Below, piece after piece: positions 35,409 through 43,939 of a DNA stretch of 64,000 bases (position 1 is the stretch's first letter; the number at the start of each line of letters is the position of its first letter). This stretch comes from Paenibacillus_D tarimensis_A (GTDB lineage: Bacteria > Bacillota > Bacilli > Paenibacillales > Paenibacillaceae). The stretch is taken from positions 2,108,001 to 2,172,000 of the forward strand of contig CP166298.1 in assembly GCA_041281825.1 (NCBI GenBank). The letters run 5' to 3'. The notes under the pieces were generated by a model, which worked only from the letters and a program-made list of their open reading frames with translations, searched no databases and was not told the DNA's origin. The translations under genes were made by a program, and so were the position numbers.

Positions 35409-36802
35409 GTTTAAAGAAAATAATTGTAGACTGGAGTTGTTGATTTTACGCGGTTTTCCAGTTGAAAAATCGTCAGCTTATGAGAAATATGTTTTAGACT
35501 GATCCGATAAAAGCAACAGCGGCGGACTAGGACGCGAAAAAAAAGTCTTAGACTGGCCGCTGTTGTGGTTATTCATTTAACTCCCGTTCTCCCGTTAATG
35601 CCAATTCCGATACTTGAAGCACCGGTGGTTTCCTGAAGTTCAGGGCACCGGGCTTCGTTTTATTTCTTTACAATCGGAATCCATACCTCGCAGCGATAAT
35701 CTTCGGACATCGTATCTCCCGGCGGGTAAAGCTCGAAATCGGGCCCCTCGGCCTGCTCATATCCCGTAGTGGGGAACCATTCCTGGTAGATGCGACCCCA
35801 AACCTCTTGGATCGCTCCGGGCATCGGACCGATGGAGGTAAATACAGCCCACGTGGCTGCCGGAATCTGTATTAATTCAAACCCGCTGTCGGACGCTGCC
35901 GCATCAGTCTCTACCGCAATCGCGTATTTAAAAACCTCACCATCCTGCTGCGTATCATAGCAGAGTCCCAGCATTTCTTGGTTTTTTCCTAAGGCTGCAA
36001 TTCTTCCGACAGTTCCGTCCGCGTGACTATCTCGCCAAAACTTCGGGATCTCCGTTGAATTCTCTCCTCCACAGTAGATGTTCGGATCGATTTTCCTACG
36101 ACGGTGAACGCGTCTTTTTGCACAATTCTATAATCCATTTCTTTGTCTCCCTTCAGTGATAAGTGGAAGGAGATGCGAGGGAAGGCCTTCAGTTGAACGC
36201 CGGGATTCCTGGCGTCGGAAGGTGAAATGCCGTGTAGCTTGCGGAACGCCTTGGAGAACGACTCAGGCGAATCGTAGCAGTACTTCATCGCGACATCGAT
36301 CACCTTCGGACCGGACAACGCGAGCTCCTGCGCCGCCAAGGTCAAACGTCTTTTCCGTACGTACTCGGCCACGGTCATGCCTGTCAGCATAAAAAACATG
36401 CGCTGGAAGTGATAGGTGGAGGAGTACGCCGCCCTCGCAAGTTCCGCGATATCCAAGGGTTCCTCCATCTTCGCTTCCATCAAGTCGAGCGCCGACATCA
36501 TCCGATTCAGCCATTCCATTCGCAAAAACTCCTCTCTAAGAACATGGTATCACTGTTAGGTGATACCATCCTGTCATTGTGTGCGGTCGTTTGACAGACG
36601 CTGACTTGAAACCGGCTCCAGTAGAACTGATGGCCGATTGCGGTTATCGATTCATGTTCTCTTGTTCTATCCTTAGGACTTGAGTACATGTTACTCATGC
36701 CACGGTTTACTATTTGATGATAAAATGCCGTTAGCTTAATGCCTCATCGTCAGTCTATACCTTTGTTTTTTCAGTCTACATCTTTATTTTCTGTGAACAC
36801 TT
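35409..36802. mobile_element. Candidate inverted-repeat-bounded element around an AraC pseudogene
   Basis: Left AAAGAAAATAATTGTAGACT (35413) is matched in reverse complement on the right by AGTCTACATCTTTATTTTCT (about 36773-36792). A second TAGACTG pair lies inside (about 35492 and 36750). The only gene inside is the minus-strand AraC pseudogene. No transposase is present, so this may be an insertion-sequence-derived or MITE-like carrier. CAACAGCGGC/GCCGCTGTTG also pair at 35515-35566. Confidence 0.35.
35660..36525 (-). pseudogene. AraC-family regulator with GyrI-like domain, frameshifted
   Basis: Only minus-strand gene in the array. The first 130 residues form the AraC helix-turn-helix pair (PLDIAELARAAYSSTYHFQRMFFMLTGMTVAEYVRKRR; VIDVAMKYCYDSPESFSKAFRKLHGISPSDAR). 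The GyrI-like half starts MDYRIVQKDAFTVVGKSI and, at a GAGGAGAG tract near 36060, shifts frame: the true continuation ENSTEIPKFWRDSHADGTVG leads into MLGLCYDTQQDGEVFKYAIA and ends CEVWIPIVKK at 35660. A 2-nt duplication or 1-nt loss explains the break. GAGAGGAG ribosome site before the start. Confidence 0.83.
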
Positions 36803-36806
36803 AAAA

Positions 36807-36830
36807 TTAGGTCTTGATAAGGGACGGTTT
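36807..36830. repeat. Dispersed 24-bp direct repeat, copy B
   Basis: TTAGGTCTTGATAAGGGACG GTTT, identical to 33510-33533. It abuts the right inverted repeat of the AraC-containing segment. Confidence 0.6.
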
Positions 36831-36953
36831 GCGTGTGAATAACCAGAAAAAATATCAAAAATCAAACAGCGCTCCTACGAAGGTAAAGGAACAGCGCAAA
36901 CGCCGATAGGTTTAACGGCAGTACGGTTGTTGGAGGGAGATAGCCACTCCCTC

Positions 36954-37013
36954 CTTCGATATTAACATAGATTCTCCTTAAAACTTCGATATTAACATAG
37001 ATTCTCCTTAAAA
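36954..37013. repeat. Perfect 30-bp tandem repeat (two copies)
   Basis: The unit CTTCGATATTAACATAG.. at 36954-36983 is repeated exactly at 36984-37013. It is preceded by a GGAGGGA/TCCCTCC stem (36932-36953). No coding function; 36831-37053 is otherwise featureless. Confidence 0.85.
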
Positions 37014-37053
37014 TAGATTACGCGGCGAGAAAGTTCCTGGAGGTGACAGCAAG

Positions 37054-37203
37054 ATGAGCAGTTTGAAGGGATTGAAGCATTTGGATTATGCGGTATATGG
37101 CAATGTTATCGTACCGCTGCTGATGTTCGGTACTGATGTTTGGTTTCAAATTGAAGACGATAGCGACGCCGGAAATTATTTGCCGGCCGCGCAAACGAAT
37201 TAG
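37054..37203 (+). CDS. Small hypothetical protein (49 aa)
   Basis: ATG after a good GGAGGTG site; reads MSSLKGLKHLDYAVYGNVIV, then PLLMFGTDVWFQIEDDSDAG. It has a short hydrophobic centre and no recognised family; it may be the start of a lost gene. The 160 bp after it hold GAGGTG in a CACCTC/GAGGTG stem just before the ligase gene. Confidence 0.35.
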   Translation: MSSLKGLKHLDYAVYGNVIVPLLMFGTDVWFQIEDDSDAGNYLPAAQTN

Positions 37204-37374
37204 GAGCGGTTAATGGATTTGGAAATTTAAATCGGATCTGGTAATGCAAGTGCGGTGCGGACCGGTCGAAACTCCCGTGCTTCCCTGCCGTAAATGTCCG
37301 AAAAACATTTTACCAATTATTACGCTTTAACCAATTAAGCACCTCGTGGTATCGTTAATGTAGAGGTGTTTTTT

Positions 37375-38205
37375 ATGTTGTTCAAACCGATCAGGCCGAT
37401 GCTTTTACATAAATCAAATGAACCGCCGGAGGGTGATTATATCCATCAATTGAAGTTCGATGGATTTCGCTGTTTACTTCATATCAATGGGAACCAGGTA
37501 AAGTTGTTTACCCGACATCAAAATGATTGTACGCTGCAGTTCCCGGAGTTTTCAGGAATAACCATCAAAAGGAATAGCGCTGTTTTAGACGGGGAAATGA
37601 TAGTGCTCGATGAATCTGGGAAGCCTGATTTTGAAGCAGTGATGACCAAATTCCTTTCCACTAAGCAAAAATGCAAGTATTCGGCCCATTTCGCTGCCTT
37701 CGATGTCTTACAGGTCGAAGGCCGATCAATTATGTCACTACCCTTAGAAAAACGATTAGAGATCCTGCAGGACCTTGTACTGGTCTCAGAACAAACTTCG
37801 GTCGTACAGTCTTATGCGGACGGGAAATCGTTATTTGAACGAGTAACACAACAGGGGCTTGAAGGTATCGTTTCGAAGAAGAAGGGGAGCTCCTATAGAT
37901 TGGATTCCAGATCGCGGGATTGGCTCAAGGTAAAGAATGATCAGTTCGCCATTGTTGCAATCAGCGGGATAAGGAAACGGGAATTTGGTTGGGCTATTGA
38001 ATTGGACGGCAAACATGCCGGTGTCTGCGAGTTTGTTCCGTCTGCTGAACGGGCGGCTTTCACACGGATCGCGAAGCAGTTGGTCAGATCAGAGAATAAA
38101 AATTGGATTTACCTTGAACCAGCGATTAAGGCAATGGTAAAGTTTCAGTCATACACTAAAAGCGGGCTTATGCGTTCCCCAAGCTTTGTTGAATTCATCG
38201 TTTAG
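37375..38205 (+). CDS. Small ATP-dependent DNA ligase (LigD/YoqV-like)
   Basis: Seals nicks by lysine adenylation. Adenylation motif I is QLKFDGFRCLL (catalytic Lys near residue 27), motif III AHFAAFDVLQVEG, motif IV GLEGIVSKKKGSSY and motif V RDWLKVKNDQFAIVAI, followed by an OB-fold (REFGWAIELDGKHAGVCEFVP). At 276 residues it is a standalone ligase core, like SP-beta YoqV or the ligase part of LigD, without polymerase or nuclease domains. It could join ends during cassette or prophage DNA processing; that role is inference. ATG follows GAGGTG. Confidence 0.87.
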   Translation: MLFKPIRPMLLHKSNEPPEGDYIHQLKFDGFRCLLHINGNQVKLFTRHQNDCTLQFPEFSGITIKRNSAVLDGEMIVLDESGKPDFEAVMTKFLSTKQKCKYSAHFAAFDVLQVEGRSIMSLPLEKRLEILQDLVLVSEQTSVVQSYADGKSLFERVTQQGLEGIVSKKKGSSYRLDSRSRDWLKVKNDQFAIVAISGIRKREFGWAIELDGKHAGVCEFVPSAERAAFTRIAKQLVRSENKNWIYLEPAIKAMVKFQSYTKSGLMRSPSFVEFIV

Positions 38206-38483
38206 ATAAAAGTTAAGTTCTTTAAGTCTAACCGGCAATGAATCTGGGAACGAATCTTTCCATTTCGCAAGTAATCGTCAAACGACGCTCGTTCTTCCTC
38301 GCCATTAAAAAATGAATCTCCAAAAAGTCCTCGTCTATGGACGAAACTCCGATATCGATCATGAACCTGGAAGTATCATCCCAACGGCGGCGGATGCTTC
38401 GCTGCCCACACGTAAATTCATCAGCTCGGGTTTATTCTCTGTATAATTTCAAAAAGCTGACAAACAAAACTCAGGGGGGGATT
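38206..38483 (-). other. Gap with a minus-strand ORF fragment
   Basis: A minus-strand frame (about 38430 to 38238) reads RRRWDDTSRFMIDIGVSSID, then EDFLEIHFLMARKNERRLTI and ends FVPRFIAG. It has no start with ribosome site and no recognised family, so it may be a gene remnant. Confidence 0.3.
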
Positions 38484-38503
38484 AAGCTAACGGGCAGTTT
38501 AGC
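38484..38503. repeat. Array right half-site 12
   Basis: AAGCTAACGGGCAGTTTAGC; exact TAACGGGCAG core. Confidence 0.75.
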
Positions 38504-38576
38504 ATGGCGGATGGGGAAGTCAGACTAAGAGGATTTCCCTCTGTCGTGACGAAACTTGTTACAGGAGGTGTTGAAT

Positions 38577-39449
38577 GTGGAGGTTTCTATTGACTTAGAT
38601 TTCACCCCGAGATCGCCACGTCCAGGCGTACCATATACGGAATCGACCTTTGTACGTTCGTCATCCCGATTCATATTTCGATCTGAAGAGATTGGAATTG
38701 CCCTTGTTGATTTGTGGAATTTTGGCTGGGAAAATGGCCCTGTCATTGATTCGTTAGGACGGGAGTTAAGTACGGAAAGAGGTACCTCTCATGCATTAAG
38801 GAAGAAAGAGATCATCTTGAATAAAATAGCCCCAGCAGTACGTTCATTGCGACAACTGGGAATCCAGATCTTCCATTGCAATCATCCTCCGTTTTTAAGT
38901 CATTACCCCCAGTGGTACACCTCGACGACAGAGGAAGAACGAACTCAGTTGATTGATCTTCTAGAAAATTGTGAGGTCAGTATAGAGGTGGAGAAAACAA
39001 CTGCATTTCCTGAATTCGAATGGAGGGAAACTTGGAGATCCAGACATAGAGACGATGTGTTTAATGTCCCCTGGATGAATGTGCAAGGCGATGTCTACGA
39101 GCGAATTAAGATACCCAATGAAGTCGAACCACAAGAAGGAGATCTACTTATTTACTCGAAAGAACAATTTGATCGTCTTCTCCGGAATAGAGGCATTAGA
39201 GTGCTTTTTTATATGGGATTCGAGACAGATGAGTGCATCATGAACAGCACTTACGGTATTCGGAATATGCATTCATATGGATACATGACAAATATCGTTA
39301 GAGATTGCACGACTACATATGAGTCGGCCGAAACGGTAAAAGGATTGTGGCGTACTAAGGTAGCTATAGAACAGATTGAGAAGTTATGGGGGTATTCCAT
39401 AATTTCCACCGACCTTGTTCAATCGTGCGGAAAAACTAAGGTGGACTAA
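38577..39449 (+). CDS. Isochorismatase-like cysteine hydrolase
   Basis: Hydrolase with the isochorismatase/nicotinamidase fold. The catalytic Asp is in IGIALVDLWN and the nucleophilic Cys in LFYMGFETDECIMNSTYGIRNM; MTNIVRDCTTTYES is the conserved strand after it. About 290 residues, longer than the usual 180-220 because of an N-terminal extension and a middle insert. GTG 38577 is chosen (AGGAGG nine bases upstream). Its TAA overlaps the next repeat (ACTAAACTAACGGGCAG). Confidence 0.82.
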   Translation: MEVSIDLDFTPRSPRPGVPYTESTFVRSSSRFIFRSEEIGIALVDLWNFGWENGPVIDSLGRELSTERGTSHALRKKEIILNKIAPAVRSLRQLGIQIFHCNHPPFLSHYPQWYTSTTEEERTQLIDLLENCEVSIEVEKTTAFPEFEWRETWRSRHRDDVFNVPWMNVQGDVYERIKIPNEVEPQEGDLLIYSKEQFDRLLRNRGIRVLFYMGFETDECIMNSTYGIRNMHSYGYMTNIVRDCTTTYESAETVKGLWRTKVAIEQIEKLWGYSIISTDLVQSCGKTKVD

Positions 39450-39470
39450 ACTAACGGGCAGATAATATTA
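39446..39470. repeat. Array right half-site 13, overlapping a stop codon
   Basis: AACTAACGGGCAGATAATAT; the preceding stop codon TAA (39447-39449) touches the repeat. No left half or central stem remains between the two cassettes here. Confidence 0.7.
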
Positions 39471-39490
39471 TATTAGGCGGTGTACCTAAA

Positions 39491-40486
39491 TTGGAAAATA
39501 GTGTTACGTTCCATAAAATATTGACCGATTTAAATTTAGGCTCTTTCAAACTACAACCACAAAGGGTTTCTGGTGGTTATATGCATAAAATGTATTGTTT
39601 AGAGACCACTACAGGAAAATATGCAATAAAGCTATTAAACCCCGCTATTATGAAAAGGCCGGATGTATTCCGGAATTATCAAAGGGCAGAGCGTTTAGAA
39701 CGGGTATTGCAAGAAAACAAAATGCCCATAGTTCCGGCAATGGAGATAAATGGCCGCAAAATGCAGTGTATCGAAAATCAATATTACTACGTCTTTCCGT
39801 GGGTTGAAGGGAGAGCGCTCCATTGGGATGAAATAAAAAAGGAGCATTGTAAAATAGCGGGGGAACTCTTGGCTAAAATTCACAAAATTGAGCAGTTTGA
39901 GAAACCATTTGTCAGAGATGAAATTTGTATTGATTGGGGCGCATATATTGCGACGGCAAATACAGAGTGTCCAGAAATCGCAGGCAAGTTAAATAGTTGT
40001 AGAGAAATCTTGTACTCTTGCCAAAAAGAATTTAATATGGCACTAAAAAAGATACCGGCTGTCACCTGTATCTCCAACGGCGATATGGACTGCAAAAATA
40101 TTTTGTGGGTGGATGGAAATCCTTTTATTATTGATTTAGAATGTCTTGATTATGGAAATCCATTTTGGGATATGTTTCAACTGGCGTTAAGTTGGTCGGG
40201 CAATGTGAATTGCAGCATAGACTTTGAGTTATTAAAGGCGTTTATCGTATCCTATCATGAAGAGTACGGGAATGTTCAGGTTGATTGGGAAACGCTGTAC
40301 GGCAGCGGCTTTGGTTGGCTTGAGTGGCTTGAATATAATATAAAAAGGGCTTTGATGATTGAATGTACAGATGAGGAAGAAAGAAAATTGGGTATCAGCG
40401 AAGTCCACGAAACAATTCATCGTATCGCTTATTATCATTCTATAAAAGAAAAACTATTACAAAATTTGACAACAATCTTTTGCTAA
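39491..40486 (+). CDS. Aminoglycoside phosphotransferase/choline kinase-like protein
   Basis: APH-fold kinase of 331 residues. GGYMHKMYCLETTTGKYAIKLLNP is the nucleotide-binding strand with Lys; the catalytic loop is CISNGDMDCKNILW (HGDxxxxN with N for H); the metal motif is FIIDLECLDYGNPFWDMF. Substrate could be an aminoglycoside, a homoserine-type metabolite or choline. TTG start at 39491. Low GC, cassette gene. Terminator at 40570. Confidence 0.8.
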   Translation: MENSVTFHKILTDLNLGSFKLQPQRVSGGYMHKMYCLETTTGKYAIKLLNPAIMKRPDVFRNYQRAERLERVLQENKMPIVPAMEINGRKMQCIENQYYYVFPWVEGRALHWDEIKKEHCKIAGELLAKIHKIEQFEKPFVRDEICIDWGAYIATANTECPEIAGKLNSCREILYSCQKEFNMALKKIPAVTCISNGDMDCKNILWVDGNPFIIDLECLDYGNPFWDMFQLALSWSGNVNCSIDFELLKAFIVSYHEEYGNVQVDWETLYGSGFGWLEWLEYNIKRALMIECTDEEERKLGISEVHETIHRIAYYHSIKEKLLQNLTTIFC

Positions 40487-40569
40487 AAATTATGTTGCAC
40501 AGTATAAGCATTGGTAAAACTTTAATAATTTATGTATTTGTCGATAATTATCATTAGATGCACTGTTTG

Positions 40570-40602
40570 AAAGCTACAAGTTATCTGCTTGTAGCTTTTA
40601 TA
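40570..40602 (+). terminator. Terminator after the APH-like gene
   Basis: AAAGCTACAAG/CTTGTAGCTTT perfect 11-bp stem, seven-base loop, T-rich end. An intrinsic terminator inside the array means this cassette ends its own transcript. Confidence 0.75.
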
Positions 40603-40690
40603 AATTAAGAATTTAGTTTTCCAGCATGGGTGTGTCTGATTGGCGGTGCAATTTTGAAGGACTTGAACAGTAATTGTATCTCAAGAAGCT

Positions 40691-40714
40691 TCAACTAACG
40701 AAGACGTTAGTTGA
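40691..40714. repeat. Perfect array left half-site 14
   Basis: TCAACTAACG AAGA CGTTAGTTGA: ten-base perfect arms around four bases, the best example of the left half-site. Confidence 0.85.
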
Positions 40715-40750
40715 ATAAAACAGCAGTAAAAAATATGGAGTTATGTACAG

Positions 40751-40948
40751 ATGTACAAACTCTCTTGCACATGCAATTTTACTTGGGGTATTGATCCAAT
40801 CATCCAAAGTGAGCATCCAGGAGCCGCAGTCGCCGAAATTCGATCTATTGGATGTTCGGTCAGCGTGACCGGCCATATACCAGCCGATCCGCAACTTTTA
40901 TTAACGAAAAACGTTAAAGATTATGATTATGCATCAGGAGGTACATAA
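40751..40948 (+). CDS. Small hypothetical protein (65 aa)
   Basis: MYKLSCTCNFTWGIDPIIQS, then EHPGAAVAEIRSIGCSVSVTGHIPADPQLLLTKN. Weak GGAG ribosome site. No family is recognised. Followed at once by the frameshifted membrane peptide at 40948, with GGAGG between them, suggesting a former two-gene cassette. Confidence 0.4.
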   Translation: MYKLSCTCNFTWGIDPIIQSEHPGAAVAEIRSIGCSVSVTGHIPADPQLLLTKNVKDYDYASGGT

Positions 40949-41068
40949 TGAAAGTTTTTATTTAGCGCGGCAATAAAACTAATCAGTTTTACCACCTTTT
41001 GCGCAGCCATTTTTGTGGGGGTGCTCTGCTTCTTAGCCAATGATGTTTGGTTTTGTGGTGTTCTTTAG
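40948..41068 (+). pseudogene. Frameshifted small membrane peptide
   Basis: Behind GGAGG, ATG is followed by AAA; losing one A restores MKFLFSAAIKLISFTTFCAA, then IFVGVLCFLANDVWFCGVL and TAG at 41066: a 38-residue single-span peptide. The present frame stops after five codons. Confidence 0.45.
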
Positions 41069-41203
41069 TGGAGATAATTAATCAACGTTAGAGAGCTACC
41101 TCAAAAGAACGGAACAAGCGGTAGCCTCGTTAAGCGATTGGGAAGGTTAACGCAACATAACAATTATCGGAAAGTCTAAAGAAACCGAGTACGGAGGTGT
41201 AAG

Positions 41204-41548
41204 ATGATATTTTTGTCTGTTTGCTTAATATTCGTTGCTATCTCGATCGTCGGTCTAAGAAAAGCTGGTGTGCTATACTCTTTCTCTAAGGGAGTTGCAT
41301 TGGCTGCTGGTATATCCCTTTTAGCTGTTGCTTGTCTTGCCCAAAACTACACTCAAAGCTTAATTCCCGAGGCTAACGATGGGATAGCGATATCTAACCA
41401 GATAGCTTACTGGATAATAGGTGAAGATGGTTGGTCTCATGATTTGTTTTTGAATACATTTAAACAATCGATTTATTTCACAGTAATCATAATCTTACTT
41501 TATCCAGTGATTCTTGTAGCTGAATCGAAATTTTCTCCAAAGGCTTGA
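41204..41548 (+). CDS. Three-helix membrane protein, unknown function
   Basis: 114 residues with helices near 2-18, 27-46 and 88-104 (FTVIIILLYPVILVAES) and an extracytoplasmic loop containing ANDGIAISNQIAYWIIGEDGW. Good ribosome site (ACGGAGGTG). No family assigned. Cassette gene. Confidence 0.6.
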   Translation: MIFLSVCLIFVAISIVGLRKAGVLYSFSKGVALAAGISLLAVACLAQNYTQSLIPEANDGIAISNQIAYWIIGEDGWSHDLFLNTFKQSIYFTVIIILLYPVILVAESKFSPKA

Positions 41549-41560
41549 TGCTCTGGGATT

Positions 41561-41580
41561 ACGCTAACGAAGTACTTGTG
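41561..41580. repeat. Degenerate left half-site 15
   Basis: ACGCTAACGAAGTACTTGTG; the left arm is conserved and the right arm lost. Confidence 0.5.
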
Positions 41581-41595
41581 CAGCAGCATAATAAT

Positions 41596-41664
41596 TTGGC
41601 AAAACGGATTAAACCCTCCCAAATGGAGTGAAGCTAATGATAATTAGCCTTGGGAGGGGTTTTT
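41596..41664 (+). repeat. Solo copy of the recombinase leader hairpin
   Basis: GGATTAAACCCTCCCAA ... GAAGCTAATGATAAT ... TTGGGAGGGG matches the region just upstream of the recombinase at 23650-23714 over about 65 bp, but TTTTT follows instead of the gene. It implies that recombinase-type elements once inserted or excised here, or shared mobility of this leader. Confidence 0.7.
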
Positions 41665-41714
41665 GTTATTGCATTGTGTGGATGCCACTTGTTGATTAGA
41701 CATATAGGGCATTA

Positions 41715-41785
41715 CACTAGCGGAATACGATAGTGTGGGCGCTACTTCAAGGCGGCCTCTTTGATTGAAGTAACGGGCAATTTTC
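41715..41785. repeat. Cassette boundary repeat 15b
   Basis: CACTAGCG GAATA CGATAGTG left; GCTACTTCAAGGC..TTGATTGAAGTA pairing; right AGTAACGGGCAATTTTCC. The same subtype recurs at 49975-50053. Confidence 0.7.
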
Positions 41786-41968
41786 CGTAATAACGAATAT
41801 AAAATGGTTATAATTGACTTGAACTTTATTTAAAGTAGCATATTTAGCGGACAAACCTGAATGAATAACTACGCCAGCGCGGACCTCCTACGGGACTTAG
41901 ACTGGTGAGGATTTGTGAACGAGTGACCTTATGTAAGAGTCACGAAGAACATTATTTTAGAGGAGAAT

Positions 41969-42679
41969 GTGACGATGATTAATTTAAAGGATAAATTTGT
42001 GAGACGCGCAACTTTAATGGAGATCGGCGGTTTCAAACCTACAGGAGATTTGACAAGCTCCATTTTTGGTAAGGTCAACTTATCACTTCCGGACGAAGAA
42101 TGGCCGCATTCAAATAACAAACCAATGATTCCAATATGTCAAGTTAACTTAGTTCAATTACCATATATACCCGAGTTATTAAGGGATATTGAAATGATTA
42201 CCTTGTTTATTGACTCAGAAGAACTTCCCTCAAATTGTCCTAATGGTCAGACATGGTGTCTAAGGGCATATTCAGACATCAAAGATCTTGTGCCTATAAA
42301 GGACCAACCTATTGAATCCTCTGTCAAAGTATTTGAGATGAAGCCAATTTTAGTTGAGGAGGATTATCCTCATTGGGAAGATTTTGTTAATGACCTTTAT
42401 AAGGAACATATAGAAGTTACAGAGGAGATCAAAGAATACTATGAGAGGCATTTCCAGAATGTACCGGGATTTAAGATTGGTGGCTGGCCAACATTGATTC
42501 AATCGGAAATATTTTGGGCTCCATATAATCAGCATCCTGCTGAACCTAAGTTTGCTTTTCAAATAGATTCAACGGAAAAAGGAAATTGGTACTGGGGAGA
42601 TAGTGGGGTAGGTTATATTGGTCGTGGAACATCAAAAGGTTCAACAAACGAGTGGGTTATAGAATGGCAGTGCTACTAA
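41969..42679 (+). CDS. DUF1963 (YwqG-like) protein
   Basis: DUF1963 family, intracellular, unknown role. Family blocks ICQVNLVQLPYIPELL, GFKIGGWPTLIQSEIFW and FAFQIDSTEKGNWYWGDSGVGYIGRG are clear. 236 residues. Either GTG 41969 or ATG 41975 may start it, behind GAGGAG. In polymorphic-toxin loci DUF1963 proteins can be immunity proteins, but no toxin adjoins this one. Confidence 0.8.
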   Translation: MTMINLKDKFVRRATLMEIGGFKPTGDLTSSIFGKVNLSLPDEEWPHSNNKPMIPICQVNLVQLPYIPELLRDIEMITLFIDSEELPSNCPNGQTWCLRAYSDIKDLVPIKDQPIESSVKVFEMKPILVEEDYPHWEDFVNDLYKEHIEVTEEIKEYYERHFQNVPGFKIGGWPTLIQSEIFWAPYNQHPAEPKFAFQIDSTEKGNWYWGDSGVGYIGRGTSKGSTNEWVIEWQCY

Positions 42680-42760
42680 AATTCGCAAGAAGCCAAGACC
42701 ATCATAACTTTCAAGCTGCAGCCACGTTAAATAAGCGTAAAATAATTGTTTTGATCGCTT

Positions 42761-42850
42761 AACTAACGGGCACGTTAGTTCCATAACAACAACCATGATG
42801 AGGCTGCCGGTAAGATCGGTGGCCTCATTAAGCTATCGGGCAGCATAGTT
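42761..42850. repeat. Cassette boundary repeat 16 (near-ideal unit)
   Basis: AACTAACG GGCA CGTTAGTT (42761-42780, perfect arms), GATGAGGCTGCCGGTA..ATCGGTGGCCTCAT stem, right GCTATCGGGCAGCATAGTT. A complete left-stem-right example. Confidence 0.85.
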
Positions 42851-42927
42851 CAATAAATTACTATAAATCGCACTATGTCTAATGGGAGATTTTCCTCTTT
42901 TGGAGGAATCTATAGACTATATGAAGA

Positions 42928-43917
42928 ATGACTAGCGATAGTTTTCTATTTCATTATGGATTGAGTGGTAAGCCTGTGAGAAGAAAAAATCCGGATTTAT
43001 GGAAAGAGCACACATCGATTGTGAACCGGGTTATCGATCTGATAGATGAACGTTTGGAAACTAATCTGACACTTGAATCAATCGCGTCTGAAGTGGCAGT
43101 TTCCCCCTATCACTTGCATAGGATGTTCACCAAGGTAACCGGAGAAAGTCTTCAACAGCATATCATCAGAAACCGTATCCAAAGAGCCGCCCATCATCTT
43201 CTCTATGCACGTCCTCTCACGATTTCGGAGATTGCCTACCGATGCGGCTTCTCCTCCCTGTCTATATTTTCGAGGGCCTTCAAGCATGTGATGGGCGAGG
43301 GGCCGGAACGATTCCGGGAGCAGCACGCACTGATAAAAAGCAAGATATGCAAAATAGAAAACAAGGATTGGGAACGATATTTTATAAAATATCCGTATAA
43401 TGGGAGTCAGGGGGACGGAATCGAGGGAACCTACCATCTCCGGGTATCGGTTCGGGAGTTTCCGACAAAGGAAATTTGCTACATTCGCCATTTTGGTTAT
43501 CGACATTACGCTAAACTGGACTTCGACATTGATCGGAGTCTTACTTCCCTAAGTCTGATGGCGACGAGAATGGAGCTGTGGACAAGCGGCACTTACCTGT
43601 TGGGAATTCCCCGATATTCATTAATGAACGTACCATCTTTACAGATCGGATATGATGCTTGTTTAACTTCCCCAAGGAAAATCCAAGTCTTCGGAGAAAT
43701 CGGCTCCCGAACGCTTCAAGGTGGAAAATATGCCGTACTGCATCTCGAAGAACCTAACGAGGCCGTCGAACCATTTGTACAGATGTTATTGAATAGCTGG
43801 TTGCCTGAAAGCGGCTATTCTTATGCATTGCGACCGACAATGATCATTTGTTACAATAGCCCTTCCTTACACCCTGAACGCAAATGGATCGTGGACGTTT
43901 GTTTGCCCATCGAATGA
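42928..43917 (+). CDS. AraC-family regulator with GyrI-like C-terminal domain
   Basis: The DNA-binding half (about 30-130) reads LTLESIASEVAVSPYHLHRMFTKVTGESLQQHIIRNRIQRA and ISEIAYRCGFSSLSIFSRAFKHVMGEGPERF. The effector half has YHLRVSVREFPTKEICYIRHFGYRHY and ends ERKWIVDVCLPIE, the GyrI-like fold. 329 residues. Followed by a VOC gene after 22 bp and a GyrI-VOC fusion, so it probably senses and controls response to the same compound. Confidence 0.84.
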   Translation: MTSDSFLFHYGLSGKPVRRKNPDLWKEHTSIVNRVIDLIDERLETNLTLESIASEVAVSPYHLHRMFTKVTGESLQQHIIRNRIQRAAHHLLYARPLTISEIAYRCGFSSLSIFSRAFKHVMGEGPERFREQHALIKSKICKIENKDWERYFIKYPYNGSQGDGIEGTYHLRVSVREFPTKEICYIRHFGYRHYAKLDFDIDRSLTSLSLMATRMELWTSGTYLLGIPRYSLMNVPSLQIGYDACLTSPRKIQVFGEIGSRTLQGGKYAVLHLEEPNEAVEPFVQMLLNSWLPESGYSYALRPTMIICYNSPSLHPERKWIVDVCLPIE

Positions 43918-43939
43918 AGAGTAAAGAGGAGGAATACCG

